Shown one piece after another: positions 12,601 through 21,659 of a stretch of 64,000 nucleotides of DNA. Numbering within the stretch: the stretch's first letter is position 1; each line of letters starts with the position of its first letter. Below the pieces are notes generated by a model. The model saw nothing but the letters and a program-made list of their open reading frames with translations. It did not search any database and was not told the origin of the DNA. The position numbers were made by a program, and so were the translations under genes. The DNA comes from Ligustrum vulgare (taxonomy: Eukaryota > Streptophyta > Magnoliopsida > Lamiales > Oleaceae): positions 47,357,466-47,421,465 of the forward strand of contig OY743183.1 of the NCBI GenBank assembly GCA_963555705.1, given 5' to 3'.

Positions 12601-15600
12601 TGAGTAGCTTTTTACCTTGTGATTTTGTAGTTAAAAGTGTTATTTCCCACAAACGGTGCCAAAATGTTGACCACAAAATCTGGTGCGATCTTGGATCAAC
12701 ATGTCTCAGATCCTCTCTCTTGAACACGTGGATTTCTTGCACACTAAGATAAACAATCAGTATGCAAATGGGGCCGAAGTGGCTCCCGTTTGCATTCCAA
12801 AGCTTAAGTCAGTACTTATTTCAAGTAAATACAATTTGGGTAAGGAAATTATAAGTGTGTAAAAGAGAGAAAAGGGAGTGAGATTTATATGTAAAATTCA
12901 AGTAATGAATTACCAACCTTCTTCTCGAGGCATATGTAGTCTATTTATAGTTATATTCGTTATCTTAGATTGTGACACGTGTTATACTTTACAGGTGGTA
13001 AGTTTCTAACTGCTCATGAGGTAAACCATTTATATTTGGTTGTAATGATTACTACATGTGATAGGGTTAAAGCAACCATCACATCCCTTTAAAGATGTTG
13101 TCGCATTATGCTGCAACTTGCAGAAATGATCATATCTCTCTAACACACAGACTGGGCATGTCACCAGTCCAGGGGCATGGACCCCAGATAATGTCGGTCC
13201 AGTAGAAGGAGTCCGGCTATTGGAGTCCAGACAATATTGGTCCGGTCTTACGGGCTTCTACCTACTTGTGTCTGGAGTATAGTTGGATGTTCGTGGACCA
13301 TATGTGGGCCCTTATTAATTATGTGTCAAGCCCATTTGGGAGTTGTCGTACCAGCCCTAATACTACAAGAAATGAAAGCAATTGCGACGACATTTAGCAG
13401 CGACAAAGATGTCATCGCTGAAAATAACTTAATTGCGACAACATGATTGTTGTCATAAAATGTGCAAAACAACAGTGAGGCCATATTATGTCAACTATGT
13501 TAATCAATCAAATAACGATATAAATGTTTTCGTTGTACATTCATCAATTAGAGACGACAAACATTGTCATTCCTATTAAGGTATCCTTTAATGACGACAT
13601 GTTGTCGTCACTGATTATTTCCTTAACAGCGGCGACAATTGTTGTCACTATTTTATTCTCTCTAGGCGAGAATATTTTCCTCCAATTTTTATTCCCGTCA
13701 AGTCAATAGGGACGACTATTTTAGGTTTCAGCGATGACCTTTTATCGTCGCTAATGGTCCGCTATATATCAGAACACTAGTCATGAAAATTGACATTTTT
13801 TATACTTCCTCTAGTGTTTTGGTGTGTTTTATTCTCTCTATATTACTCTCTATAAGTGAAGCATCCTATTCCTTTCCTTGAAGCTTGAATTCAAAGCATT
13901 TGTCAGGTAGAAATCTTTAATATTTCTTTTTTTTTTTTTTCATTTTTCACTACACTGCATTATTAACCGTAGAATTCCGTTTTGAGATTAGTTTGTTAAA
14001 TACACATGCTCTACTATAGGACTATTTGATGTTTATAAACTATCTTTGAATTGTTCCATTTTTTGATAGTTTGACATTGATCTATGATGTACGAGCTGTG
14101 ATATTACAACAATTTTTCTTGAACTACTTCAATATGCACTTAAATTTCAGTGGTGTCTCCATTTTATTCTCCGGGTGTGGACTACGTATGTTGTAGTAGT
14201 GCTTACACTCAGAAGAATAGTAGGGAAATGTTGTCAAAATTTTCGCGGGTAAAATTTACATTATCCGAAAAAAAATTAACACAATTTGTTACTATTGGGC
14301 ACAGTGCTGGTGGTTTGCACAAGTCGAAGGATACTGATAGTGTACCACAAAACCTGCTAGAATTAGGTATCAAACTTGAGTTGCATTTGTACAAAGACAA
14401 TGAACGTTGGATGAAGCCTATTGCAGAATATACTCTCACTAGTCAAGATCACAAAAATTTTGCAATTTTATCAAGTCAGTGGAATTTCCAGCTGATGGAT
14501 TTGCTTCTAATTTGAGAGTGAACATTGACCCAACATGTTCGACTATCGTCGATCTGAAATCCAAAGATTGTCACATAATCATGCAGCATTTGTTACCTGT
14601 TGGTTGTCGTGCTAACTTAAACAGAAGTATTTCATCTACGATGGCTGAAATATGTGTGTTCCTCAAAAAAAAAAAAAAAAAAAAAGGTGTATGCAAGGTA
14701 CATCAAAGTAAGCGACATGATCAACGTACAGGAGCAACTTATCCTCATTCTCTGCAAGCTTGAACGAATCCTTTCTTTGGCATTTTTCAACATTTGATTC
14801 AACTTGTGCTACACTTACCGGAGGAGACCATCATTGGTGGTCCTATTTACATGCGGTGGATGTATCAATTTGAGAGATACCTAAAAACTTAAGGACTATG
14901 TAAGAGATCCAACAAAGCCTGAAGCTTCGATTGCAAAAGGGTATGTACTAGCGGGGCACCCATATACGAGCTTAATGTTCTTCGTGCAGTGCTTGGAGAT
15001 AAACGGGGACATGTCCACAGCATTGGCCAGACTATCAAGGGCATCTATGGTTCCCAATCGTCCAAAATTACTTCAAAAGTCGGAGTTGTAGATGACCAGT
15101 CTCCTAATGTGGTTGCGAGGCTTCAGGACATAGTTTCAACTCAGGGCGCTCAGTTGGATGACGCTTTGGCGACTATCGAGCAACTCAATGCCTTTTTTTG
15201 CCCAACTCAATGGATTTCAAATGCCACCACCTCTTGCAGCAAACCTGGCAACAAGAAATGATCCTCTAATGGACGATGATATTGAAGAGTACTTGGGGGA
15301 TTTGTAGGGTCTTTTTTGGATTTTTTTTTGGTATTTTGAAATATGTAGTGTTCGAAATTTTTATTTGTATTGCTTTATAAATTTTTTGATTGAATGTTCT
15401 AATATTTAAATTATGGGAAATTAAATATTAATTTAAAAGTTAGAAGTCAAACTAATTTTATATTTATTTTTCAAATATGAACAATAATTATTTTAATATG
15501 TAAGTATTTTTTCTAAAAAAATAATAATAAAGAGCCAACAATGATGACATCTGTCATCACTATAAAAAAAATATCTACAATGACAATTTTTATCGTCGCT

Positions 15601-17826
15601 GTAGATAATGTGTGACGACGGTTACAGGGACGACTCATGTCATCAATACAGACCCCAATATACAGAGACAACTCTTGTCGTTACAAATGTCATCGCTATT
15701 AAATGTCGTGGCAATATGTTATCATGCACGAATGTAGTCGTCGCAAAAAATTTAATTCGATGACAAAGCTACCTACATCGACAATTTTTGTCGTTGCTGA
15801 TACCAATGTTTGTTGTAGTGTAATGGGATAAAAGTCCATAATTAATATTTGGGGTCAGAACCTCGACAATATTCACATTGACCCAAAATTATTGCAAGTC
15901 AAAAATATCAAACTCAAACATTGAGTAAGGCAAGCATTTACATTTTGACGATTCTATACTCCACCATATGAGAATAACCACTTAGAATTATCAACAAACA
16001 GGTAGTCGAGTCTGCTCTACGTCTTGGACAATTTCTTCTCATGTGATCGGATTGTCCACAGTTCCGACACGTTGCCTTCTTCTTCATGGAGTTACTTATC
16101 TTCCACTTTTCAGTAACACTCAAATTATTTTCAGAAAAACTATCATCTCCACTTAATCTCTTTTCTTCATAGATCAAATTACTTGTAACTTTTGTAAAAT
16201 CTATTGTTTCCTTTTCATACATCAAAATAAGCTTTATTTGCTCAAACATGGATGGAAAAGACCAGATGAGACTCAATGTTTTATCCTCATCATTAATCTT
16301 GACTCCAATAGATTCTGGTTCACTATCTCATTGAGAACACTAAAACTATATAAGATTTTTGTACCTGCATTCATTATTAAAAAAATAAAATTATTCCTTC
16401 AGATACAACCATTTTGATTGGTTCTTCTTCTGATACAACTCTTTAAGTTTTTTCTAAAGTTCCTTAGTAACACATATTCCATGAATATTTGCAAGAACAT
16501 TCTTGGTCAAACAAAGTTGTATTGTACTACCAGTCTTCAAATTCAAATCTTCCCATCATTAATCACTCTTGCCAGATTCAATTTATTTTTCTTTATCGGA
16601 ACTCGCGGTTGATTTTCCTTTGAAAACTTTAAAGTTTTGCCTGAATCAAAACAACCTTGAACAGTAATTGTCATAAATCAAAATTAATTATTCCATCAAA
16701 TTTCTCCATGTGATGCAAAGGAAAGACACCATGCATGCCTTTATAATTAACCAGCACACGGCTGTACAATTCGTGACGTGCGCATATAAGACTTGAACAT
16801 AACCTATTGTGCCATAATCAATACCTAAATAATTATAACTTAGGCACAAGCTGCATTATCCGGCTGATGGTCCTTCTATTCTGCTTTTCCTTTGATTCGC
16901 ATGTCCACTGCATCGTCTTTTGAAAGGCAGAGAAAATTGCCCTAATGGGCTGAAAGCCCATAACAAATTTTTGGGTCAAACCTAACATTCAAAAGATAAA
17001 ATAACAATATTTTTTGCAATTTATATATTTATTAATGTAGTTGACTATAATGATAACTTTGATATCGACTAAAGACGAGTAGCCAAAGTAATTTTATTTC
17101 ATTTTTATTTGATGTGATTGGCTTTGTGATTGTAAGCAACATTTACTTCATAATTTTATATTTTTTTTTTTGCCATATTATAGATGAGAAAAAAATGCTG
17201 AATTGTGGATAAATAAAAGACTTCGCATGGTATCTTCTCACTACCGTCGTACCTATTGATTAATTAATATTTTTACTTGAAATGTCATATTTTCATTTTT
17301 ATTTTAAGATTGCATAGATATGCTAACAACAATAAATTTTAAAATTTTGAGACGACTTAGTTTAATTTGTATTTTTTATCATTATATGCAGTACTATGTT
17401 GAATTGAGCACAAACAAAAAGTGCAATTCTCGTGCACAAGTCTTGGCATATCTAAAAGAGGAGGAAGATGAAGAGGTATTTCGACATTTTAATGTATATA
17501 GCTAATACATACATTATGAATTTGCAACGAACAAATTGGTCACTTTTACGAATTTATTTCACGAATTAATTGAGTTTCTCCAACATCATTTTCACTTCTT
17601 GATATATTTACTACAATAGGATCTGTGTACGATATGTTAATATATTTTTATATTTAATTAGCGTACCATCCATCATATACTAGCAGATAAGATTTGTTTT
17701 ATGAAAGTTCGCACGCATATGTTAGGTTTAAAATATTAGATAGCTAGTGTTTGAAAGTCATATCGACTTATTTCATATTTCTGTGAGTTGCAGAAGGAAA
17801 AAATAAATGATGACGATCAAGCTTGA
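543..17826 (+). CDS. Methyl-CpG-binding-domain (MBD) protein gene, five visible exons, interrupted by a giant intron
   Basis: Plant MBD proteins bind methylated CpG DNA in the nucleus. Five exons join in phase 0: 543-632, 918-1070, 1665-1829, 17392-17475 and 17794-17826, giving about 174 residues. Each internal junction has GT/AG borders. The MBD core starts in exon 3 after a basic stretch (KKRRKIRNW): [16 protein letters not shown], then IGKEDK. It resumes 15.6 kb later in exon 4 with [20 protein letters not shown]. This matches the usual MBD order of P-x-GW, basic loop, D-K-YY, then a Ser/Arg-containing segment before a short helix. Exon 5 adds [10 protein letters not shown] and a TGA stop. 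The first ATG (543) lies one base after a splice acceptor, so an upstream exon is possible. The join across the intron is my inference from phase, motif continuity and strand. The specific MBD subfamily is not resolved. Confidence 0.75.
918..1070 (+). CDS. MBD gene, second visible exon
   Basis: Fifty-one codons with acceptor TTGTACAG and donor AAG|GTAATT, both phase 0. The peptide runs from [20 protein letters not shown] to a short helix-like stretch ([18 protein letters not shown]) and ends SPSWTHK. No named domain is visible. Confidence 0.65.
1261..1290 (+). other. Possible alternative terminal exon of the MBD gene
   Basis: After a good polypyrimidine tract and CTTGCAG, ten codons (RKVHRRKVK and a TGA stop) are open in the phase left by exon 2. 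Splicing exon 2 to this site would give a short basic-tailed protein that ends before the MBD. Alternatively the site is a decoy acceptor and exon 2 splices to 1665. Confidence 0.3.
1665..1829 (+). CDS. MBD gene, exon with the N-terminal half of the MBD
   Basis: Fifty-five codons with acceptor TTGTGCAG and donor AAG|GTAAAG, both phase 0. It holds a basic, nuclear-localisation-like patch (KKRRKIR) and the first part of the MBD fold ([16 protein letters not shown]...GKEDK). The exon stops exactly before the Tyr-Tyr pair expected next in the family. Confidence 0.8.
2227..2466 (-). repeat. Left (3') copia LTR fragment
   Basis: Similar along its length to 16709-16965. It breaks at GCCCT (2462-2466), where the Tat-like element inserted. 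The remaining LTR sequence continues at 15821 (TAATGGGATAAAAGTCC) and aligns with TAATGGGCTGAAAGCCC in the right copy. Confidence 0.6.
2467..3139 (-). repeat. 3' LTR of the Tat-like element
   Basis: A 673-bp LTR matching 12665-13353 from TGTTGACC through the shared block ATGTGTCAAGCCCATTT, ending CATAACA. The preceding GCCCT is the left TSD copy. Confidence 0.8.
3390..6144 (+). pseudogene. Antisense-ORF relic of the Tat-like element, with a coiled-coil part
   Basis: Opposite in strand to pol and located between pol and the 3' LTR. The first half (about 3390-4850) shows discontinuous coding fragments such as [14 protein letters not shown]. The second half is open at 5052-5615, 5659-5949 and 5956-6144. 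It is rich in Lys, Glu, Ala and Ser with heptad-like runs ([36 protein letters not shown]), consistent with a coiled coil. A 30-bp duplication encodes [12 protein letters not shown] and [10 protein letters not shown]. Extra ORFs in antisense orientation are known in Tat elements. I do not assign a function and I see several stops, so the locus is decayed. Confidence 0.5.
3903..3984 (+). repeat. 41-bp tandem duplication
   Basis: Two consecutive near-perfect copies of a GA-rich 41-bp unit beginning GGTGGAATTGGGATTGG. It is a local replication-slippage product inside the antisense relic and changes its frame. Confidence 0.85.
6430..6869 (-). pseudogene. Tat-like integrase C-terminal relic
   Basis: Minus-strand frames read [14 protein letters not shown], then, after frame changes, [14 protein letters not shown] and [13 protein letters not shown] segments and a WEGP-like box with a final LRRYY-like tail. 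This is the usual end of Tat and other gypsy polyproteins after the integrase core. Stops and frameshifts interrupt it. It ends close to the antisense relic, and its upstream part was lost where the LTR fragment at 6870 joins. Confidence 0.5.
6870..7348 (-). mobile_element. Fragment of an Athila-like LTR (3' part only)
   Basis: The reverse complement of this stretch follows 34037-34515 closely, including the blocks CTGTAGAGATACATG, AACTCGAGAGAGGTAAATT and GACTCAAAAGTCCAC. Its outer end (TGTTGGTGTGAAATCGC) corresponds to an LTR terminus. The other side stops abruptly inside the LTR and joins the RNase H region of the Tekay-like element at 7348/7349. No primer-binding site or partner LTR accompanies it. 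Confidence 0.65.
7349..8290 (-). pseudogene. Gypsy reverse transcriptase and partial RNase H
   Basis: RT motifs on the minus strand include [57 protein letters not shown] and the catalytic box [10 protein letters not shown], followed by LGHVIS. The linker [19 protein letters not shown] and the RNase H start [15 protein letters not shown] lead to YVIYSDAS. A stop follows, and the frame then reads [10 protein letters not shown] up to the truncation. A 40-bp tandem duplication at 8011-8090 shifts the frame just upstream of the catalytic core, so the polymerase cannot be made intact. Confidence 0.8.
8011..8090 (-). repeat. 40-bp tandem duplication in the reverse transcriptase
   Basis: Two adjacent copies of a 40-bp unit (plus strand starts ATCTCAAAT and ends CCACTAAG) differ by one base. 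Forty is not a multiple of three, so the duplication breaks the reading frame where the conserved (K/I)xLRSGYHQ segment begins. Confidence 0.85.
8291..8827 (-). pseudogene. Gypsy aspartic protease and RT N-terminal segment
   Basis: An open 178-residue minus-strand frame. It contains [20 protein letters not shown], then [20 protein letters not shown], the typical C-terminal half of a plant retroviral-type aspartic protease. It continues through [20 protein letters not shown], the conserved lead-in to gypsy RT. The catalytic DSG-like part should lie upstream (about 8830-9000), where the frame is interrupted. The protein would process the Gag-Pol polyprotein. Confidence 0.75.
8987..10184 (-). 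pseudogene. Gypsy Gag with CCHC zinc knuckle
   Basis: The frame starts [17 protein letters not shown] near 10184 and soon meets stops. A clear gag core is open at 9950-9600: [53 protein letters not shown] and [25 protein letters not shown] knuckle ([14 protein letters not shown]) lies at about 9160-9205. The protein would package element RNA. Several stops and frameshifts, especially between 9210 and 9600, make it a pseudogene. Confidence 0.75.
10260..10271 (-). other. Primer-binding site (tRNA-iMet type) of the Tekay-like element
   Basis: On the minus strand it reads TGGTATCAGAGC, complementary to the 3' end of initiator tRNA-Met and three bases from the LTR end. It proves the minus orientation of the element. 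Confidence 0.85.
10275..12524 (-). repeat. 5' LTR of the Tekay-like element, 2250 bp
   Basis: Plus-strand ends are TGACAAGCCCC and GGGTATTACA. It contains the block GTGAGCTAATAAACTCAGTG (about 10765), which recurs in the solo LTRs at 43437 and 50488 as related GAGC...CTCAGTA blocks. A palindrome-rich minisatellite occupies about 10996-11150. The primer-binding site abuts its left end. Confidence 0.75.
10996..11150. repeat. Palindrome-bearing minisatellite in the Tekay-like LTR
   Basis: Three imperfect units of about 50 bp, each starting GCTTGAGCC(R)(N)GGT/GGC and containing a short GC-rich arm (for example GGCCCCTTCGCC), then an AT-rich gap (TATATTTAAA). Confidence 0.65.
12644..12661 (-). 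other. Primer-binding site of the Tat-like element
   Basis: The minus strand reads TGGCACCGTTTGTGGGAA three bases from the right LTR. It closely resembles the TGGCGCCGTCTGTGGG type of primer-binding site used by several plant gypsy elements. It orients the element as minus. Confidence 0.75.
12665..13353 (-). repeat. 5' LTR of the Tat-like element
   Basis: A 689-bp LTR beginning TGTTGACC and ending GTACCA, followed directly by the TSD copy GCCCT. It matches the left LTR throughout, with scattered differences. Confidence 0.8.
13361..15820 (+). mobile_element. CACTA (En/Spm) DNA transposon, internally degraded
   Basis: The left end is TACTACAAGAAATG, a CACTA terminus with a changed first base. 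The right end reads inward as CACTACAACAAACATTGG. The TSD TAA is present at 13358-13360 and 15821-15823. Both subterminal regions are dense in GACGAC, GTCGTC and TGTCGTC motifs in both orientations, as expected for transposase-binding subterminal repeats. The interior holds TNPD-type transposase remnants. At 2.46 kb it is a deletion derivative of a larger element. Confidence 0.85.
14200..15310 (+). pseudogene. CACTA transposase (TNPD-like) remnants
   Basis: Discontinuous frames match the C-terminal part of plant En/Spm transposases: [16 protein letters not shown], then [34 protein letters not shown], then [39 protein letters not shown] and a tail [18 protein letters not shown] poly-A run at about 14666-14685 and several stops and shifts separate these blocks. 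The N-terminal catalytic region is absent, so the element could move only if supplied with transposase from elsewhere. Confidence 0.75.
15940..16708 (-). pseudogene. Ty1/copia Gag relic
   Basis: The minus strand starts [11 protein letters not shown] near 16708, the usual start of plant copia Gag. The open part (16276-15938) reads [40 protein letters not shown] and a CCHC knuckle [15 protein letters not shown]. It would form the nucleocapsid of the copia particle. Stops between these parts, and the missing pol to the left, show that it is dead. Confidence 0.7.
16709..16965 (-). repeat. Right (5') copia LTR
   Basis: Counterpart of 2227-2466 plus 15821 onward. It ends CATAACA, an LTR terminus read on the opposite strand. 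It carries the uninterrupted target GCCCTAATGGGC, that is, the empty-site version of the position hit by the Tat-like and CACTA elements in the left copy. Confidence 0.6.
17392..17475 (+). CDS. MBD gene, exon with the C-terminal half of the MBD
   Basis: Twenty-eight codons with acceptor ATATGCAG and donor GAG|GTATTT, phase 0 at both ends. It begins [20 protein letters not shown] and ends with an acidic run (KEEEDEE). This is the piece of the MBD expected directly after the DK at the end of the exon at 1665-1829. Confidence 0.8.
17794..17826 (+). CDS. MBD gene, terminal exon
   Basis: After the acceptor GAGTTGCAG, eleven codons encode [10 protein letters not shown] and TGA. A short charged C-terminus fits the end of a small MBD protein. 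It lies 318 bases downstream of the previous exon. Confidence 0.65.
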   Translation, partial: KEKINDDDQA

Positions 17827-18505
17827 CAAAGTTTTAAACTTTATGGAAGTGAACAGGAAGTCGTTTTATTGGAACTATTTACCAAAGAGCCTTACAAACA
17901 TTCCATTGAATCCAGTGGCGGACAAAGACAATTTGGAATAGTGGGGCACAGATATAGACATGTATTTTTTAGAAAGTGATTGAAAAATAAAGGAACACTT
18001 GAAATTTTATTACAATTGTTCTTTATGTTTGTGTTTAAAATATTTATTCATGACTGAAACAAAGAAACAAATAAATAATTGTAACAAATATTCAACAACG
18101 GTATACTAGAAATACACAAATTGAAAATCACAATTATAAACAAATATTCAACGAACAGTATCCTGGGAAAACAAGTTGGTCAAACGTGGGTTTGTCGATT
18201 TGTACACCATGAAGGTTCTTAATCTATTCACTTAAAGAGAGTTTCTGAAACTAATTTTTTATTAAACAAAAGGTCAAAATTTTACTGGGGCACGTTCTCG
18301 AGTAGGGCGCAATGTGGGTCCGTCAATGATTGAGTCTTAGTTTTCGGACTGAAAAAGCTTGTCGATTCAAATAAATCACTATTATAGTCTTTCTTCATTC
18401 CCCACCCCGAAACCAATCACGACATTTAAACTTCTTTTCTGAGATGGTATATTTTCTTTCCTATAAATGAAGCACAGATTTGTTCATTGCTTTTCGCTCT
18501 TATTT
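17827..18505. other. 3' flank of the MBD gene
   Basis: AT-rich with no convincing coding or structural feature. The gene's 3' UTR probably lies in the first few hundred bases. Confidence 0.5.
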
Positions 18506-18614
18506 AGCCTCTGTTTTGTAAATTGTTTATAAACTAATTTATAATAACATATTTTTTTAAATCACTTTTTAATAACATATTTTACCTCAAAAACATCATA
18601 TTCTTTTATTTATG

Positions 18615-18676
<62 letters not shown>

Positions 18677-18688
18677 CCAAACAGAAGC
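18506..18688. mobile_element. MITE, family 1 copy A, with an (AT)n core
   Basis: The ends are GCCTCTGTTTTGTAAA and, read inward from the right, GCTTCTGTTTGGTAAT. Length is about 183 bp. An (AT)n microsatellite fills 18627-18674. It resembles the MITE at 19121 in ends and size. Flanking TTA and TTC suggest a degenerate 3-bp TSD. Confidence 0.55.
18627..18674. repeat. (AT)n microsatellite
   Basis: Uninterrupted AT dinucleotides over about 48 bases, inside MITE copy A. Confidence 0.95.
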
Positions 18689-18921
18689 TTCTTGATATTT
18701 ATAGGCAACACGTACTGTTTCACTCTCTCCATTGCCACTATTGGCACATCCTTTGGATGTAGTTGAGAACTGTGTTGAATTTTAGTAGGACTTGCCATCC
18801 CCAAGTAGTTGGCCAAACTTAACATCAGGCGACCATTGCCAATCTTGAGGCCTCTATTGCTAAATAAAAGCTCATCATGTTGATAGTTCCCACCACCATC
18901 TTGGGTTTGAGGAAGATACCT
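18689..18921 (-). CDS. Possible exon of an unidentified gene, minus strand
   Basis: Open minus-strand frame between an acceptor-like TTTGGTAG and the MITE. It reads YLPQTQDGGGNYQHDE, LLFSNRGLKIGNGRLMLSLA, NYLGMASPTKIQHSSQLHPK and DVPIVAMERVKQYVLPINIK. The codons look protein-like (few stops, mixed composition), but I do not recognise the family. The MITE inserted at its 3' end supplies the apparent donor (GGTAAT). It could be a gene fragment rather than an active exon. Confidence 0.35.
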
Positions 18922-21659
18922 ACCAAACCATGCATTTTAAATATTCAATTAGAACTCCACTAGCTAGATCGTAGTTGTTGCATGATTTTCTACCACAAGT
19001 AGATGAATCGAACAAGTAATAAAGTGGATGTCGAGTTGAGATAAATTATGTTCAAGTTCCTAGGATTAACCGAAACAAATTGTATTAATGTTGAGAGTTT
19101 TTGAAATCAAGTTAAACTAAGCCTCTATTCGATAAAAAAATTTGTTTATAAATAGTGACGTGTCAACATCTAGTTTGTTCATTATTTTAAAAAGTAAAAA
19201 GTCATAGATGATAATCTTTGACCAGTCAAAATTGTTGACTTTTCATAAAAAATGGTCCAATGAAATGTTGTCATGTGTCCGTTTATAATCAAATGTTTAC
19301 CGAACAGAGGTTAAGTAATAAACTACCTACGAATAAATGAAAAGTTTTGATTGATAAGCGTGAATGTAGTGTCAAGGTATAAAATCCACTTTTATTAATT
19401 CTTTTTAATTATGGATTATTAAATTGACAATAATTTCTTGAATATGAAGATCAATGTTCCTAAATTTTTTCAAACCCTCTTTCGAGTGGAATTAAAATAT
19501 ATTCATGTATGCTACTCGCTTATATTTTTATGATAAATGCGAACATATAAGAATGCATTAACAGATTTATGAGCACTTAGAGATCATATAAAGTATAGCA
19601 GTATATTTCTATCCTCTATCGAACTTTATGTCAATTAATATATGTCTAACTTATTTTTAGGTTTTAGAATCTAAAAACAAGTCACAACAGTTTGTACGAT
19701 CATCAATCACACAATTGTAGAATAATGAAAATCAATATCAATTACTTAAGAAAATAAAGAAATTGTCTTTATGAAGACTTAAAACCAAGAATAACAAGAA
19801 AATAACAAAAGTTTCATCATAACCCTAACACAATATTTAATCTACCATATCATGTTGATGAGAAGGAAACAAAACAACTTTGTTGAGTTCATCACCTAGA
19901 AAGAATAAAATTTTGAATTATATCTTCACTTGATGTTTGCCTGATGAGACTTTGATATGAATTATCTTGAATTTTCACCTCTTGAATTCCAAAGTTTCAC
20001 TCTTTATTAAGCCTCGATTCTTGAAGTAGAATAGACTCTTAAATAATAATCCCTCCTTCAGAATTTCGTGCATCATCATGTATTTATAATAGGTTCGAGT
20101 CCTATTCCAATCCAAAAGAATCTCTTAAAATCCAGTTTTGAAAAGGAAACAAGATATTGGCCTAGTTTTTCCCAAGTGATCACTTGGTTTTAGCGTTTGA
20201 AGTTCTAGAGTGTAAAATACCCCTTGGGCGATTGCTTAGTATTAAACCGGGCAGTTGCTTGTACATAACTTTTGATATGTAACTCTAAATTGAACTTTGT
20301 TTATTGTGTTGAACTCTAGACAATTATCTTTCTAATGATATATTATATTCTCCATAAAGATCTTTGTACTAAAAGTTGTGTATTAATTTCTTTACCTGCT
20401 CCACACATAGGTTTCTTATTTTACTTCTACAGGTTTTCTGTGCTTAATCCATCACTCCACATCTTCCTTAGCACTTCAAAGAACCTCCTTTCAATACCTT
20501 TAATACCTTTTTCGTATCCAAGTCCCGATCTTCAAATATTCCATCTTTCGATGTTTGCGAACTAGTCTCCATACTTTCGGTTTTCTATCTTCTTTCTATC
20601 ATTTCTTCTCAAACTACTTCTCAATGGGTCCAAGCACTAAATTATGTAGAAATAGACAAATTACCAAAACAAAAACTGCTTAGTTTTAGAGCTCAAATAA
20701 GTTAACAAAATGAACTTATCAGTAGTCGCTTTACATGATATTTCGTGAATGTGACGTTTTAGACATTTGTGTCCACATGTCAAGTTGGGTTCGTTCAATA
20801 TCGATGTATTGTGGAAAGTTGATAGGTTACTCTAATGCTGCATTAATTTATCAATAGTTGAGGTAAAATTAATTCCACCCCTTGTATGGATACACAACTT
20901 TTTATTTAAAAAGAAAAGTACTTTAGAATTCTTTTAAAAAAAAAATAGGGAGAATTCAAGACTGTCAAGCAGTAGGAGCCAGCACTTACGTTTGTGGAAG
21001 GGGCTTTTTAAAAGTTCAAACTTTGTCTTCTACCTCAAGATATCACTAGGAACGAATGTGCATGCAATATCTAATGAAAAGTACTCGTCCCATTCTCCAA
21101 CTGATTTTCCAATGAATTTACAAAATTTTGTATGTTATAATTACAAAAAAGTTTCTATGTTTCACATCAATAATTTCATTTATAGACTGTTTTTACATCT
21201 TTGATTTAAATAAATACTCGCAGTGGTCGTACATCACTTCTTACATCGAGACTTTACCAACCTCAAGATAGCTAATCCGTAGATATCTTCCAAATAGGAA
21301 TGAACAATACTTAACTTTTGTGAAAAACAAGAGACCATAACTTAATTTTCAAACCCAAAACAAACTCAATGAGAGAAATCTAATTTGGCAAAATCTTCTA
21401 ATCGTATTGAAATTCCGACTAAATTTAAAACACCTCAAGGTTCAATTAATTAACTAAAAAAAACGTGACATAGGTTCAGTGCAGGGTCGTTGGTTTGAGA
21501 TTGGCTGTCACGGGAATGGATCGTTCTTTCTATTTGTTTTCTACTTGTTGAGGTTTATCCTCGCAAAACACAAAGAGAAAATGAGTTAAATCAAAATATA
21601 TCAAAAGCATTGAATATTAACGCAATAAATACAAGAGAAGTCGTTTATTTTATCGGCTC
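18922..21659. other. AT-rich intergenic DNA
   Basis: Apart from the MITE at 19121-19311, I see no coding frame, repeat array or RNA gene that I can support. Short frames here lack family motifs. Confidence 0.5.
19121..19311. mobile_element. MITE, family 1 copy B (Tourist-like)
   Basis: The left end is GCCTCTATTCGATAAAAA. The right end read inward is ACCTCTGTTCGGTAAACA. The similarity extends about 45 bp inward, including TTATAAA and a GTCAAC or GACAAC block. TSD TAA lies at 19118-19120 and 19312-19314. A 3-bp TAA duplication is typical of Tourist/Harbinger MITEs. Confidence 0.7.

Larger units (their letters stand above)
2467..13353 (-). mobile_element. Tat-like Ty3/gypsy element, non-autonomous remnant
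   Basis: Its LTRs at 2467-3139 and 12665-13353 start TGTTGACC and end ..CATAACA or ..GTACCA. They are flanked by the identical 5-bp duplication GCCCT (2462-2466 and 13354-13358). A primer-binding site on the minus strand next to the right LTR fixes the orientation as minus. The interior keeps only an integrase C-terminal relic (about 6430-6869, minus) and an opposite-strand coding relic (3390-6144) between pol and the 3' LTR. That layout is characteristic of the plant Tat lineage, which often carries antisense ORFs. Gag and most of pol are missing and occupied by a Tekay-like insertion. Confidence 0.75.
1930..16965 (-). mobile_element. Degraded Ty1/copia element, outermost member of the intron nest
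   Basis: Two diverged copies of a sequence of roughly 250 bp flank the nest, at 2227-2466 and 16709-16965. Both share the stretch from CCATGCATGCCTTT to the block before GCCCT. The right copy ends CATAACA, which on the minus strand reads as an LTR start (TGTTATGGGC). A copia gag lies to its left on the minus strand, so the right copy is the 5' LTR. The left copy is interrupted at GCCCT by the Tat-like insertion and resumes at 15821. Its left limit is uncertain, between about 1900 and 2220. I found no TSD and no reverse transcriptase or integrase. Confidence 0.55.
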
